From the NCBI GenBank assembly GCA_016716125.1, contig JADJWZ010000004.1, forward strand, positions 62,001-126,000: a DNA stretch of 64,000 nt, written 5' to 3'. The first letter of the stretch is position 1. The number at the start of each line of letters is the position of its first letter. The translations under genes and the position numbers were made by a program. Below are positions 35,279 to 43,380 of this stretch, piece by piece. Below the pieces are notes generated by a model. It saw nothing but the letters and a program-made list of their open reading frames with translations, was not told where the DNA came from and made no database searches. Source of the DNA: Ignavibacteria bacterium. GTDB taxonomy: Bacteria > Bacteroidota > Ignavibacteria > Tepidaquicellales > Tepidaquicellaceae.

Positions 35279-36277
35279 TTAAAATTCTTCTTTCAAATTT
35301 CTAGTCATAAGCAGCTTTGTAGCTTTCTTAGGTTTTTTATTCCTATAAAGAATATCATAAACCTGATGAGTGATCGGGAGTTCAATTTTAAGCTTTCCTG
35401 AAAGATCAAAAGCTGATTTTGTAGTGGCAACACCTTCAGCAACCATCTTTGATTCTGAGAGTATATCTTTAAGTTTTTTCCCTTCCCCGAGCTGCATGCC
35501 GACTCTTCTGTTTCGGGAATGTTCAGAGCCGCATGTTACTATCAGATCCCCTATTCCGGCAAGTCCGAAAAAAGTTTCCATTCTTGCATTCAGTTTAAGA
35601 CCGAGATTCATAATTTCATGCATACCGCGTGTCATGATCGCAGCTTTTGTATTATCTCCGAATCCGGTTCCGTCGGATATTCCCGCTGCTATAGCTATTA
35701 CATTTTTTAATGCTCCGCATACTTCGGTTCCGATCAGATCTTCATTTGAATATACTCTGAAGTAACTGTTTGAAAAGACTTTCTGAATTACTTTGGATTT
35801 TTTTTTATCATAGGATGAACAAACAACCGCAGTTGGAATTTTCCTTGATACTTCTTCTGCATGAGACGGACCGGAAAGACAAAGTATATTTTCTTTTTTG
35901 AGATTACTGAATATATCCTTCAGAATATCCGATACAAGAAAATTGGTATTAAGCTCGATACCTTTAGAAACGCTTACTATCAGTGAATCCTTGAAGTTAA
36001 AATTTTTTAAACCTGCAAAACTGCTTCTTATAAACTGAGTAGGAGCGGCAATTATAATAATTGATTTATTTCTAACGGCATATTCAAGATCATTCGTAAT
36101 TTCAATTCTGTTTGGGATTTTAATTCCGGGCAGGTAATAAAAATTTTCCCTGTGCTGAATAAGAGTGGAAGCGTATTGGGGATTGAATTCCCAGAGAGTG
36201 ACTTTGTGTCCGTTTGAATTCAGAAGAACAGCGAGAGTTGTTCCCCAGCCTCCTGCGCCAAGAACTGCTATCTTCAT
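35279..36277 (-). CDS. gpsA: Glycerol-3-phosphate dehydrogenase [NAD(P)+]
   Basis: Reduces dihydroxyacetone phosphate to sn-glycerol 3-phosphate, the head-group precursor of phospholipids. 332 residues with Rossmann motif 'AVLGAGGWGTTLAVLL' (4-19), 'CLSGPSHAEEV', the catalytic-lysine region 'GTEVCGALKNVIAIAAG' and 'FGLAGIGDLIVTC'. The gene follows plsY with a 11-nt gap, forming a phospholipid-initiation pair: GpsA supplies the acceptor that PlsY acylates. Confidence 0.95.
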   Translation of the reverse strand: MKIAVLGAGGWGTTLAVLLNSNGHKVTLWEFNPQYASTLIQHRENFYYLPGIKIPNRIEITNDLEYAVRNKSIIIIAAPTQFIRSSFAGLKNFNFKDSLIVSVSKGIELNTNFLVSDILKDIFSNLKKENILCLSGPSHAEEVSRKIPTAVVCSSYDKKKSKVIQKVFSNSYFRVYSNEDLIGTEVCGALKNVIAIAAGISDGTGFGDNTKAAIMTRGMHEIMNLGLKLNARMETFFGLAGIGDLIVTCGSEHSRNRRVGMQLGEGKKLKDILSESKMVAEGVATTKSAFDLSGKLKIELPITHQVYDILYRNKKPKKATKLLMTRNLKEEF

Positions 36278-36288
36278 ATTATATAAAG

Positions 36289-36981
36289 TTAGGAAAACGG
36301 AGCTTTGATTTTAAATATCCTGATAAGCCATAGTTTTTCAAATCTGTTTTCCTTACCGTAAAGAAGTCTTTTAATATTATCCCTGTGATTATAGATAAGT
36401 AATATGGAAATACCGATACTGAAAAAAATTAAAGTATTATATCCGTATATGTCGACTTTAAAAATATTTTCTCTGATAAACATAATTACGGGAAAAAAGA
36501 ATGAAGCTACAATTGAGCCGAGTGATACATAACCGGAAGCAAGCAGAGTTATTATAAAGAAACCGACACTGATACCGACTTCAACCGGCGCTAAAGAGAT
36601 AAGCATTCCAAGCGCTGTATTTATTCCTTTACCGCCTTTAAAATTTACGAATACAGAATATGTATGTCCGATGACTGCGCTTAATCCTGAGATAATTTTC
36701 AGAACGGTTATATCTTCAAAAGGTGTATAGTTTTCGAAAGGAAGGTCCGGGTAAAATATTCTTGTAACAACCAAAACGGCAAAAAGACCTTTGGAAATAT
36801 CAAGCATCTGTACAAGAATACCGAGAGGTATACCAAGGACTCTGAATGCATTAGTTGATCCGAGATTGCCGCTGCCATAATTGCGTATATCAATCCTTTT
36901 AAATATTTTCCCAACGATCAAAGCGAAGGGAATAGATCCAATTAAGTAACTCGCGACAATTATTCCGATTAAATTCAGCAT
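36289..36981 (-). CDS. plsY: Acyl-phosphate:glycerol-3-phosphate acyltransferase PlsY
   Basis: A 230-residue polytopic inner-membrane enzyme making lysophosphatidate from acyl-phosphate. The three PlsY motifs are visible: 'SIPFALIVGK...' with 'IRNYGSGNLGSTNAFRVLG', 'GHTYSVFVNFKGGKGINTALG', and the C-terminal 'IYNHRDNIKRLLYGKENRF'. Around seven hydrophobic segments are seen. It is upstream of and co-oriented with gpsA. Confidence 0.94.
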   Translation of the reverse strand: MLNLIGIIVASYLIGSIPFALIVGKIFKRIDIRNYGSGNLGSTNAFRVLGIPLGILVQMLDISKGLFAVLVVTRIFYPDLPFENYTPFEDITVLKIISGLSAVIGHTYSVFVNFKGGKGINTALGMLISLAPVEVGISVGFFIITLLASGYVSLGSIVASFFFPVIMFIRENIFKVDIYGYNTLIFFSIGISILLIYNHRDNIKRLLYGKENRFEKLWLIRIFKIKAPFS

Positions 36982-37036
36982 GAGTTAAATTAGCAGTAAA
37001 ATTTTTAAAAAGATATTCAAGATTTTAAAAGAGCTG

Positions 37037-37942
37037 CTATTGCAGTAAATCTTTTCTGGACTTTAACAGATTATTCACATAACTTTCTTCCACTTCATAA
37101 ATTTGTTTATCACCCGAGATTGTAAGCAGATATTTTACCGGCGTAGTATCGAGCTTTAGAAAGTTCAGTTCTGTTTTCGTACCCGTGTCAATGATTACTT
37201 TACTTGTGAATTCCGTCTGATCGGACAGAGTTGTATCACTGAATCCTGTAGTCTGAAGTCTTTCAAGCAGATTCAGTATTCCGTCAAAATTCTTTCCGGC
37301 GGAATCAGTTCCTATATAAAAATTTCCTGCTTCATTTTTTTCAGCAGTGAAACTTTCACCGGGCATAGTCCAGGAAATAGAATTAACAGACTGTTTTGGA
37401 ATGGATAAAATATTTTTATCAAGCCATTCATTCGGATCAAGTTTTACAAGATTATTTCTGTCAAAATTTTCAGCTATATAGATGTTTTCAGAATCGGGTT
37501 TTTTTACATAGGAAGCAGTCAGGGATGCTGAATTTCCGAGCAGAAATTCAGACACTTTATTACCGGATGCGAATACTGTAATTACCGCTTTGTTTGATTC
37601 GTCAAATCCGTAGGAATCCTGCTTTTCCGGATTTTTTGATACAATACTTTCGAGTTTCATATTGGCAAGATTTGAAACTGCATTTTCTACATGGGATGAA
37701 ACTGTTCTGTAATCTCTCGGCTCTGTCATTCTCCATTCACCGGTTGCTTTGGATAAAACGATTTTAGCGCCGTTGTTTACAATTTCTATCCGATCAGTTT
37801 TTACAGAATCAAGCTCGAACAATTTCGTTTCTTTTAATTTGTAGCTTGTAGTTTTTTCTCCCCTGTCAGAAGTAATAAAATATGCAGCTATAAGAAGTGC
37901 TGCAAATATTCCGATATATAAATATGTTCTAGTGCTTTTCAT
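37037..37942 (-). CDS. DUF4340-type membrane-anchored protein of the Gld-like ABC operon
   Basis: 301 residues with one N-terminal transmembrane helix ('YLYIGIFAALLIAAYFI') and a large external part with repeated beta modules ('DSVKTDRIEIVNNGAKIVLSKATGEWRM', 'SWTMPGESFTAEKNEAG'). It matches the DUF4340 pattern that commonly follows GldG-like proteins in bacteria. It lies 39 nt behind the gldG-like gene and is probably a component or accessory of that exporter. Function is unproven. Confidence 0.78.
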   Translation of the reverse strand: MKSTRTYLYIGIFAALLIAAYFITSDRGEKTTSYKLKETKLFELDSVKTDRIEIVNNGAKIVLSKATGEWRMTEPRDYRTVSSHVENAVSNLANMKLESIVSKNPEKQDSYGFDESNKAVITVFASGNKVSEFLLGNSASLTASYVKKPDSENIYIAENFDRNNLVKLDPNEWLDKNILSIPKQSVNSISWTMPGESFTAEKNEAGNFYIGTDSAGKNFDGILNLLERLQTTGFSDTTLSDQTEFTSKVIIDTGTKTELNFLKLDTTPVKYLLTISGDKQIYEVEESYVNNLLKSRKDLLQ

Positions 37943-37981
37943 TTAAAAATTAAAATTTAATTAAACTCTGATAAATTTAGT

Positions 37982-39592
37982 TTACGTTTTCTGCAAATTT
38001 TTCTTTTTCTGCTTTTTCTGATTCCACTTATAAAGGCCGATTATTAAGATCAATGCCGGCGGAAATACTAGATTAAACCATTTCATAAATTTTTTAGTGT
38101 CATCTGAAGTTTCCTGAATTGGTGATTCCGAAGACATTTTTGTTCTTATTTCCGCAAGACCAACATCATCCATAAGGTAATCAACAAGGTTAATAAAGAA
38201 AACAATATTTTCTCTCGGAGGTCTGTTTTCTTCATTTGCAAATTCACCGTCACCGATAGCGATTAACTTGCTTTCGCTCCGGCTATCATTAAGTCTTTCT
38301 CCCGAAAGCGGAACCCATGATGCTGTAGTATCAGAAGGCATTTCTTTCCCTGCATAAAAACTTTTAAACATTCCTGCATATGTAGCTCCAACGGTAAATC
38401 CGTTTTTATCAAATAATGTATCAGCCGACTGCTTGGTCATACTCTGAAACTGTTCGAGATTAAGAAAAAAGAAATCCACAACCAGACCAGATCTGTCGGA
38501 AGTAACAAGCAGAGGATTTATGTCAAGGTTTTTTCCGGCAGCAACGTTTGTATCAATTGTACTGGAATAAGTAAGCACTACGCTTTTAATATTTTTAAAT
38601 GCCGGATTGTCTCTTGCAATATTAGTAATAGCCGGGAAAAAAGGATAGTTAACTGAAATTGGAAAACCAATTGCAGACTGAACCTGAACAGGAGCGCACT
38701 GCAAATCTCTTACCAGATCTGTATTAATTCTGATTCCGTAATTAAGTAAAAGGTCATCGAGATTATTATTAACTTCTTTTCCTATCACCATTTGCTGCTG
38801 CTGAAAATCAGGAGTGATCCTGTCAATTAAAAAAGCAACATTGCCGCCGTTTAAAATAAACTGGTCAATTTTATATTTATCACTTTCGCTGAATGCAGCT
38901 TTCGGTGACATTATAATCAGCACCTTCATTTCAGGATCGAGTTCTGCTGAAGTATTCAGATCGACGGATGTTACATCATACTGCTGACTCAGAGCGCCAT
39001 TGATCTGTGTGAGTTTGCTCAGATCCACTTCACCGTGCCCTGTTAAAAATCCAACTTTCTTTTTAGTCTTGGTAGTCATTTTTTTGATGAGACTGGTAAT
39101 TTCATATTCAAGATTATCAGCATTTTGAACTACAGGTATTACTTCCTGTTTTCCTTCATAAAGCAATGCAAGACCGAGGTAAGCTCTTTTTACTTCCAGT
39201 TTGTCATTATCCATTGCCTGTATCTGCACCGGCTGAATGCCGAATTTCTGCGCTTCCTGATCCAGTTCATTTCCTTCTCCGTCACCGCTTGATGTAGGAT
39301 TAAGAAATTCATAATTCATATTACCTTTGGAATATGATCTGTAGTCATCGAGAATATCCTGTACCTGTCTTCTGAGATTATTATATGGCGCCGGGAGATT
39401 TTCACTGAAATATGCTTTGATCAGAAGGTTATCATCAAGCCCGGACACTATATCCTTGCTTATCGGTGATAAAGTATAGCTGCTGTTTTTTGTAATGTCA
39501 ACCCGTGTGAAAACTCTTTTCGAGATCACATTTATAACTACTATAATTCCGATTATTACAGCGAGTTTTATTAAAATTTCTTTTTTATTCAT
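37982..39592 (-). CDS. GldG-like ABC transporter auxiliary protein
   Basis: 536 residues. An N-terminal helix ('LIKLAVIIGIIVVINVIS') is followed by a large extracytoplasmic ABC-type_uncharacterised/IFT52-GldG domain ('SPISKDIVSGLDDNLLIKAYFSENLPAPY', 'KKVGFLTGHGEVDLSKL', 'QFILNGGNVAFLIDRI') and a C-terminal helix before a very basic tail ('KWNQKKQKKKN'). This is the layout of GldG, partner of GldA/GldF in gliding-motility-associated ABC systems. A role in gliding or in export/assembly of surface material is known only for relatives. Operon order is ATPase, permease, GldG-like, DUF4340. Confidence 0.85.
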   Translation of the reverse strand: MNKKEILIKLAVIIGIIVVINVISKRVFTRVDITKNSSYTLSPISKDIVSGLDDNLLIKAYFSENLPAPYNNLRRQVQDILDDYRSYSKGNMNYEFLNPTSSGDGEGNELDQEAQKFGIQPVQIQAMDNDKLEVKRAYLGLALLYEGKQEVIPVVQNADNLEYEITSLIKKMTTKTKKKVGFLTGHGEVDLSKLTQINGALSQQYDVTSVDLNTSAELDPEMKVLIIMSPKAAFSESDKYKIDQFILNGGNVAFLIDRITPDFQQQQMVIGKEVNNNLDDLLLNYGIRINTDLVRDLQCAPVQVQSAIGFPISVNYPFFPAITNIARDNPAFKNIKSVVLTYSSTIDTNVAAGKNLDINPLLVTSDRSGLVVDFFFLNLEQFQSMTKQSADTLFDKNGFTVGATYAGMFKSFYAGKEMPSDTTASWVPLSGERLNDSRSESKLIAIGDGEFANEENRPPRENIVFFINLVDYLMDDVGLAEIRTKMSSESPIQETSDDTKKFMKWFNLVFPPALILIIGLYKWNQKKQKKKNLQKT

Positions 39593-39622
39593 TTTGGAAA
39601 TACAAAAATTAAATTTAAAATT

Positions 39623-40333
39623 TTAAGACCATCTTCTGCTCTCGAGCGATGTCCTTGTTAGTAAGAGGAATATTGTAATTCCGCTCAGATAATAAATGAT
39701 GTCTCTTGAATCTATTACGCCTCTTGCAATATTACTGAAATGATAATCTACACTGATATATTCAAGAACAGAAGCAAGTTCCGGCGGTAAAAAAACAAGT
39801 ACTTTATTCAGAAGAAATAATCCGAATACGATTAAGAAACTAATTATAAAAGCAACAACCTGATTTTCAGTAAGTGAAGATGCGAATATTCCGATGCCGA
39901 TATAAATCCCGCTCATCAGCAGAAGCCCGATATATGCTCCGATAATTGAACCTGTATCAATTGGTCCGAGAAAGGTCAGACTGACCACATATATTAATGT
40001 TAATGCAAGAGCAGTAGCCGTAAGAGTTAAAGTTGCCAGAAATTTCCCGACTACAATATCCATATCAGTGATCGGTTTGGTAAGCAGAAGTTCAATTGTA
40101 CCTGATTTTTTTTCTTCCGAAAACGTCCTCATGGATATTGCCGGTATGAAAAAAAGAAATATAAAAGGTATTATATCAAATACATTTCTCATTGTGACAA
40201 CACCGCTTATAAATAAATTACTTGTAAAGAACCATCCGGTGATTATCAGAAAGACGACTATTACAATATAGGCGACCGGTGAATTGAAATAAGACCTGAG
40301 TTCTTTTTTAAATATTGTTAATATATTTTTCAT
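39623..40333 (-). CDS. GldF-like ABC transporter permease
   Basis: 236 residues with six hydrophobic segments, beginning 'ILTIFKKELRSYFNSPVAYIVIVVF', the standard start of ABC-2 permeases of the GldF/NosY type. 'SMRTFSEEKKSGTIELLLTKPITD' is the conserved cytoplasmic loop that contacts the ATPase. It forms the membrane channel for the downstream-encoded GldG-like and upstream-encoded ATPase partners. The substrate is unknown. Confidence 0.88.
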   Translation of the reverse strand: MKNILTIFKKELRSYFNSPVAYIVIVVFLIITGWFFTSNLFISGVVTMRNVFDIIPFIFLFFIPAISMRTFSEEKKSGTIELLLTKPITDMDIVVGKFLATLTLTATALALTLIYVVSLTFLGPIDTGSIIGAYIGLLLMSGIYIGIGIFASSLTENQVVAFIISFLIVFGLFLLNKVLVFLPPELASVLEYISVDYHFSNIARGVIDSRDIIYYLSGITIFLLLTRTSLESRRWS

Positions 40334-40346
40334 TTATATTTATATC

Positions 40347-41288
40347 TTAATTTTTTGTTAATTGTCTGAAAATATCTTCAAGCGAAGTTTCTTCCTGATG
40401 CAGCCCGAGCAAAACCATATTCATTGATACTATTTTTTTGAATATTTCTTCTCTTACATCAGAACCTTTTAAACCTGTAAGACTGAAGTGAATTGAGTTT
40501 TCATCTTCTTTGAGAATTCTGGCTTTATCAATATTCTTAATGGATGAAACAGCTTTCAGAATGAGCGCTTTATCCGTTGAATCTTTCTTAAGTATCAGTG
40601 TAATATCAAGCTGACCTTTGAATTTTGACTGAAGTGTATCCGGTGAACCGTCAGCGACAATTTCCCCCTTATTAATGATAAGCACTCTGTCGCATGTAGC
40701 TTCGACTTCCTGCATTATATGAGTTGAAAGGACCAGTGTTTTTTCCTTGCCGAGTTTTTTAATTAAATTTCTGATCTCGATGATCTGATTGGGATCAAGA
40801 CCGGAGGTTGGTTCGTCAAGGATGAGCACTTCCGGATCATGTATCATTGCCTGCGCGAGCCCGACTCTTTGTCTGAATCCTTTTGACAGTTCCCCAATGT
40901 CTTTATGCTGAACTTCTCCGAGTCCGCACACGTCCACCATTTTTTTAATGGCTTTCGGAATATCAGCTTTAGGAACGGATTCCAGCTCAGCTGCATATTC
41001 AAGATAGTCAAGAACATTCATATCGAGATACAAAGGATTCTGCTCCGGAAGGTAACCGATCTTTCTTCTTACTTCCATTGAATTGGTTTCAGTATCGACA
41101 TTATTCACAAATATCTTTCCGTTATTCGGAGTAAGATAAGTTGTGATCATTTTCATGGTAGTGGATTTTCCTGCTCCGTTTGGACCAAGGAAACCTACGA
41201 TCTCGCCGGTGTTTATTTCAAATGAAATATTATTTACAGCAGCCTGCTGTCCGTAATACTTCGATAAGTTTTCTACTTTTATGGACAT
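40347..41288 (-). CDS. GldA-like ABC transporter ATP-binding protein
   Basis: 313 residues with Walker A 'GPNGAGKST' (35-43), signature 'LSKGFRQRVGLAQAMIHD', Walker B 'VLILDEPTSGLDPNQI' and H-loop 'LSTHIMQEVEATCDRV'. A C-terminal extension of about 80 residues carries a DUF4162-like fold, as in GldA/CcmA-type ATPases. It is the first gene of a minus-strand operon (13 nt to the permease). An intrinsic terminator upstream isolates it from rfbB. Confidence 0.9.
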   Translation of the reverse strand: MSIKVENLSKYYGQQAAVNNISFEINTGEIVGFLGPNGAGKSTTMKMITTYLTPNNGKIFVNNVDTETNSMEVRRKIGYLPEQNPLYLDMNVLDYLEYAAELESVPKADIPKAIKKMVDVCGLGEVQHKDIGELSKGFRQRVGLAQAMIHDPEVLILDEPTSGLDPNQIIEIRNLIKKLGKEKTLVLSTHIMQEVEATCDRVLIINKGEIVADGSPDTLQSKFKGQLDITLILKKDSTDKALILKAVSSIKNIDKARILKEDENSIHFSLTGLKGSDVREEIFKKIVSMNMVLLGLHQEETSLEDIFRQLTKN

Positions 41289-41321
41289 ATGTAATTTAAA
41301 TATCGTTAAAAATAATTTTTA

Positions 41322-41370
41322 TAAAAAAAAAATTCAAACCAATTTTAAAACCGCTGCCGGGTTTGAATTT
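41322..41370 (-). terminator. Intrinsic terminator after rfbB
   Basis: On the minus strand AAATTCAAACC and GGTTTGAATTT form an 11-bp stem, followed by a run of eight or more Ts. It separates rfbB from the GldA-like operon. Confidence 0.8.
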
Positions 41371-41396
41371 ATAAAGGCAGTGCTGAAATTAAAAAC

Positions 41397-42422
41397 TCAG
41401 GAAATCTTGTCTCTGTAATTTTCAGAATAGTATTTCTGATATTCGCCGCTCATTACTTTTCTCCACCATTCCTCATTCTTTAAATACCATTCAATTGTAA
41501 GCGTAATCCCGTTTTCAAAATCATATGCGGGTTTCCAGCCGAGTTCATCAGCGATCTTTGAGGAATCGATCGCATATCTTCTGTCATGTCCCGGTCTGTC
41601 TTTTACATATTGTATCATTTCATCAGTCTTGCCGAGTTTTTTAAGAATTAGCTTTACAATATCTATATTGTACCATTCGTTGTTTCCGCCGATGTTATAT
41701 ACTTCACCGGTTTTGCCATCTGAAAGTACTTTAATTATAGCGGAACAATGATCTTCCACATAAAGCCAGTCTCTGACATTTTTCCCGTCACCGTAAACAG
41801 GGAGTTTATCGCCGTTCAGAGTTTTGGCGATCATAAGAGGAATAAGTTTTTCCGGAAACTGATACGGTCCGTAATTATTTGAACATCTGGTAATAAGGAT
41901 AGGAAGTCCGAAAGTATGATGAAAAGCATTGCACAAAAGATCTGCTGAAGCTTTGCTTGCAGAATACGGACTGTTTGTTGTAATTGGCGTTGACTCAGTA
42001 AACAATTGTTCTTTTTTGTCTTCCGGCAGTGAACCGTAAACTTCATCCGTGGATACCTGAAGATACTTTTCCAGTTTATGATCTTTCAAAACTTCAAGCA
42101 GGACGTGAGTTCCCATTACATTTGTATTGATAAACTCTTTTGCTCCGAGAATGCTTCTGTCAACGTGAGATTCTGCAGCGAAATTAATTATTGTATCAAT
42201 TTCATTTTCAAGAACAGCCTTTTCAACTTCATTTTTTTCGCAGATATCACCTTTTACAAACTTATACCTGTCATTGAATTCAATATCAGTAAGATTTTCA
42301 AGATTACCTGCGTAGGTTAGTTTGTCAAAATTTACCAGATTAAATCCGGTATTAAGCAATGCGTATTTTATAAAATTGCTTCCGATAAAGCCGGCGCCGC
42401 CGGTTACTAAAATATTTTTCAT
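41397..42422 (-). CDS. rfbB: dTDP-glucose 4,6-dehydratase
   Basis: Second step of dTDP-rhamnose synthesis (dTDP-glucose to the 4-keto-6-deoxy sugar). The 341-residue extended short-chain dehydrogenase has the NAD motif 'VTGGAGFIGSNF' (6-17), 'FAAESHVDRS', 'VSTDEVYGSL', the catalytic Tyr-Lys in 'NSPYSASKASAD' and 'RCSNNYGPYQFPEKLIPLMI'. rfbA, rfbC and rfbD are not here. The gene starts 4 nt after an outer-membrane-protein gene, so it may share a transcript. It fits with the surface-glycan glycosyltransferase at the window start. Confidence 0.95.
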   Translation of the reverse strand: MKNILVTGGAGFIGSNFIKYALLNTGFNLVNFDKLTYAGNLENLTDIEFNDRYKFVKGDICEKNEVEKAVLENEIDTIINFAAESHVDRSILGAKEFINTNVMGTHVLLEVLKDHKLEKYLQVSTDEVYGSLPEDKKEQLFTESTPITTNSPYSASKASADLLCNAFHHTFGLPILITRCSNNYGPYQFPEKLIPLMIAKTLNGDKLPVYGDGKNVRDWLYVEDHCSAIIKVLSDGKTGEVYNIGGNNEWYNIDIVKLILKKLGKTDEMIQYVKDRPGHDRRYAIDSSKIADELGWKPAYDFENGITLTIEWYLKNEEWWRKVMSGEYQKYYSENYRDKIS

Positions 42423-42426
42423 TTAT

Positions 42427-43161
42427 TTATTTTGTGAACAATCCGAAGTTAAGACCAAAGTTAATATTAAATCCGTCCGCTTTGATTCCTTCCGGAGCAT
42501 TGGTTACCGGGATATCGTTATCGACTTTCCAGTCATTACTTACACTGAAGAGATATCCGGTATTGAGTTTTGCATAAAGATATTTTGTAACAAAGAAACC
42601 TATACCAATCTGAGGCTGTGCGGAATAAAATCTTTTGGTTAATTTTCTGGAAATGTTATTTGAAGATGCACCGGATCCGACTTCACCAAATATATTATTC
42701 CAGTTTCCGAAATCCGTTGTATTCTGATATATCTGAATTGTAAGATTTCCGGTAGATAAAAAAGCTCCGAAAGTCAGATCAAATGTTTTGCCTAAAGTCT
42801 TAACATAATCAAATGAAACCCCGCCTGCGCCAAAGGAATAGATAACAGTCTTCGAAAGATTATTCTGATCTGTAATATTTCTTTCATAAGTAAAACCTGT
42901 TCCTGAGCCGCCGATCCTTAGCCAGTCGATTCCTTTAATCGGAAGCTCAATAAATCCGCCGCCGCCGAGTGTGAGAAATCCGTCTTTTGGAAATTCCGGA
43001 ACACCAATGCTTACCATCTGCGCATTAAGATCGTCGACATTCTGATACTGCCATCCGACCGTAGGACCGCCGGCTAAAGAAAATCTCGGAAAAAATTGCG
43101 GGTAAGCGATATTTGAAATGAATCCAAATATCAATACCAAGAAAACAAAACGTAATATCAA
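42427..43161 (-). CDS. Putative outer-membrane beta-barrel protein
   Basis: 244 residues from a TTG start at 43161. A hydrophobic signal 'LRFVFLVLIFGFISNIAYPQ' is followed by alternating strands rich in Gly and aromatic residues, ending 'GFNINFGLNFGLFTK', a terminal aromatic strand typical of outer-membrane barrels. 'FLTLGGGGFIELPIKG' and 'YSFGAGGVSFDYVKTLG' look like barrel strands too. No family or function is recognised. It lies just upstream of rfbB. Confidence 0.7.
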   Translation of the reverse strand: MILRFVFLVLIFGFISNIAYPQFFPRFSLAGGPTVGWQYQNVDDLNAQMVSIGVPEFPKDGFLTLGGGGFIELPIKGIDWLRIGGSGTGFTYERNITDQNNLSKTVIYSFGAGGVSFDYVKTLGKTFDLTFGAFLSTGNLTIQIYQNTTDFGNWNNIFGEVGSGASSNNISRKLTKRFYSAQPQIGIGFFVTKYLYAKLNTGYLFSVSNDWKVDNDIPVTNAPEGIKADGFNINFGLNFGLFTK

Positions 43162-43380
43162 ATTTATAAAATTATTTTAAAATCAGGATTACAAATTTAT
43201 TACTTTGGAGATTCCAATTTAGCCAAATTTGAGTTCTAATAAAAGCACTTTATAATTAGAAATTTCACTTATGTAATCAGTTCGTACAAAATCAGATATA
43301 TCATATGTTCACTTTTTTTATTCTTAAATTACTTTATTTTGTTTATACATTTACTATTTTAGCTGAAATAAAATTCAACT

